NCBI GenBank assembly: GCA_030428705.1
Contig: JAUIDI010000002.1
Location: forward strand, 372,001 to 436,000
Direction of reading: 5' to 3'
Origin: Bacteroidia bacterium
GTDB lineage: Bacteria > Bacteroidota > Bacteroidia > Flavobacteriales > Flavobacteriaceae
DNA length: 64,000 nucleotides
A program made the translations under genes and the position numbers. This document shows, in pieces, positions 63,237 to 64,000 of this stretch (its first letter is position 1; each line of letters opens with the position of its first letter). The notes under the pieces are model-generated. The model saw nothing but the letters and a program-made list of their open reading frames with translations. It searched no databases and was not told the DNA's origin.

Positions 63237-63257
63237 CTAAAACCAGTTTATAATTAA

Positions 63258-63527
63258 TTACCAGCTCGCTTTTTTAACTCCGGGAATCAATCCTTTATTG
63301 GCCATTTCCCTGAACATTACCCTAGAAATACCGAAAGTTCTCATATACCCCTTTGGTCTTCCTGTCAGCTTGCACCTATTGTGCATACGAACCGGAGAGG
63401 CATTTTTTGGCAGTTTCTGTAACGCTTCATAGTCACCGGCCTCTTTCAAAGCCTTTCTCTTCTCAGCGTATTTAGCTACAGTTCTCGCCCTTTTTCTTTC
63501 GCGGGCCTTCATTGATTCTTTAGCCAT
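63258..63527 (-). CDS. rpsN: 30S ribosomal protein S14 (zinc-independent type)
   Basis: This 89-residue protein has [19 protein letters not shown] at the start and [19 protein letters not shown] near the end. It lacks the paired CxxC motifs of the zinc-binding form, so it is the C-minus version. It lies one base after the rplE stop and before rpsH. Confidence 0.97.
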   Translation of the reverse strand: MAKESMKARERKRARTVAKYAEKRKALKEAGDYEALQKLPKNASPVRMHNRCKLTGRPKGYMRTFGISRVMFREMANKGLIPGVKKASW

Positions 63528-63528
63528 G

Positions 63529-64000
63529 TTATTTCTTTTTAAACGGTAATCCTAGTTCTGTTAATAATGACTTTGCTTCCTTATCGGTATTTGCCGAGGT
63601 CACAAACGTTATATCCATACCATTGATTCGATTGATCTTATCGATGTTTATCTCCGGGAAGATGATCTGCTCGGTTACACCAAGGCTATAATTGCCTCTT
63701 CCATCAAAACCTGTTGCACGTATTCCTTGAAAATCGCGTACCCTTGGCAAAGCACTGGTGACCAATCTATCCAAGAATTCATACATTCTCTCTCCACGCA
63801 ATGTGACTTTCGCTCCAATAGGCATTCCCTTACGCAACTTGAAAGCGGCAACGTCTTTTTTGGACATCGTAGGTATGGCTTTTTGTCCCGTTATCATAGT
63901 CAATTCGTCAACCGCATGGTCAATAAGTTTCTTATCGGCAACCGCAGCCCCAACACCTCTACTAACTACAATTTTTTCCAATTTAGGGACTTCCATTACG
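63529..64000 (-). CDS. rplE: 50S ribosomal protein L5 (N-terminus cut by window edge)
   Basis: The frame is open through the right edge of the window. The visible 157 codons cover most of L5: [62 protein letters not shown] and a C-terminal [18 protein letters not shown]. About 25-30 residues of the N-terminus lie outside, so the ATG at 63996 is internal (Val precedes it). L5 contacts 5S rRNA and leads the visible part of the spc operon. Confidence 0.97.
   Translation of the reverse strand, partial: VMEVPKLEKIVVSRGVGAAVADKKLIDHAVDELTMITGQKAIPTMSKKDVAAFKLRKGMPIGAKVTLRGERMYEFLDRLVTSALPRVRDFQGIRATGFDGRGNYSLGVTEQIIFPEINIDKINRINGMDITFVTSANTDKEAKSLLTELGLPFKKK

Overview
The window is a stretch of chromosome from a marine-type member of the Flavobacteriaceae (Bacteroidota). 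The evidence is a type IX secretion (T9SS) C-terminal sorting domain, many SPII lipoproteins with short Bacteroidota-style lipoboxes, a FecR/ECF-sigma/STN-TonB receptor operon, an rplQ with a long acidic tail, occasional promoter-like TAnnTTTG boxes, weak Shine-Dalgarno sequences, and the gene order spc/alpha operon - carA - eno - glycogen synthase - gltA. I saw no tRNA, rRNA, CRISPR array, prophage or insertion sequence. The only repeat-like DNA is a compact mosaic of inverted repeats at about 33888-34025.

Layout. 1-5.4 kb: two tiny membrane proteins, a SulP anion transporter, a DUF1080 lipoprotein with a short cysteine-bounded C-terminal module, an aldo/keto reductase and its likely AraC regulator. 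5.6-10.8 kb: a DinB protein, then a tight four-gene minus-strand operon (FtsX-type permease, cystathionine beta-synthase core, CotH-like lipoprotein, aldose-epimerase-like protein). 10.8-22 kb: mostly single genes, including a NamZ/DUF1343 lipoprotein, a fatty-acid-hydroxylase-type membrane enzyme, a metalloprotease lipoprotein, QueE, a HerA-like ATPase, a YitT transporter, and a divergent HxlR regulator/hydrolase pair with good operator candidates.

22-36 kb is the accessory heart of the window, nearly all on the minus strand. It holds a 1275-residue T9SS-exported sugar-dehydrogenase/diheme-cytochrome/lectin/Big_2 fusion. An operon follows that encodes an esterase, a 1138-residue lipoprotein dehydrogenase with HEAT repeats and cytochrome c, a 64-residue membrane protein and an aldo/keto reductase. 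Nearby are a VOC protein, a DUF2306 membrane protein, a GH43 lipoprotein and a large esterase lipoprotein. Together they look like surface oxidation and hydrolysis of carbohydrates without a SusCD pair.

36-45 kb: folD and ffh, then a cell-surface signalling locus. It consists of an ECF sigma factor with a TTG start, FecR and an STN-TonB receptor. Divergent from these are two lipoproteins sharing a lipocalin-like repeat: one has three copies, the neighbour has one. The next gene, an M90/MtfA-like peptidase, carries a frameshift that cuts off its predicted third zinc ligand.

45.8-55.8 kb: argS, two pentein-fold arginine/citrulline enzymes, gltA, glycogen synthase, eno and carA, several separated by clear hairpin terminators. 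55.8-64 kb: the spc-alpha ribosomal protein operon from rplE (cut by the window edge) to rplQ, including secY, infA, rpmJ and rpmD, ending at a strong terminator.
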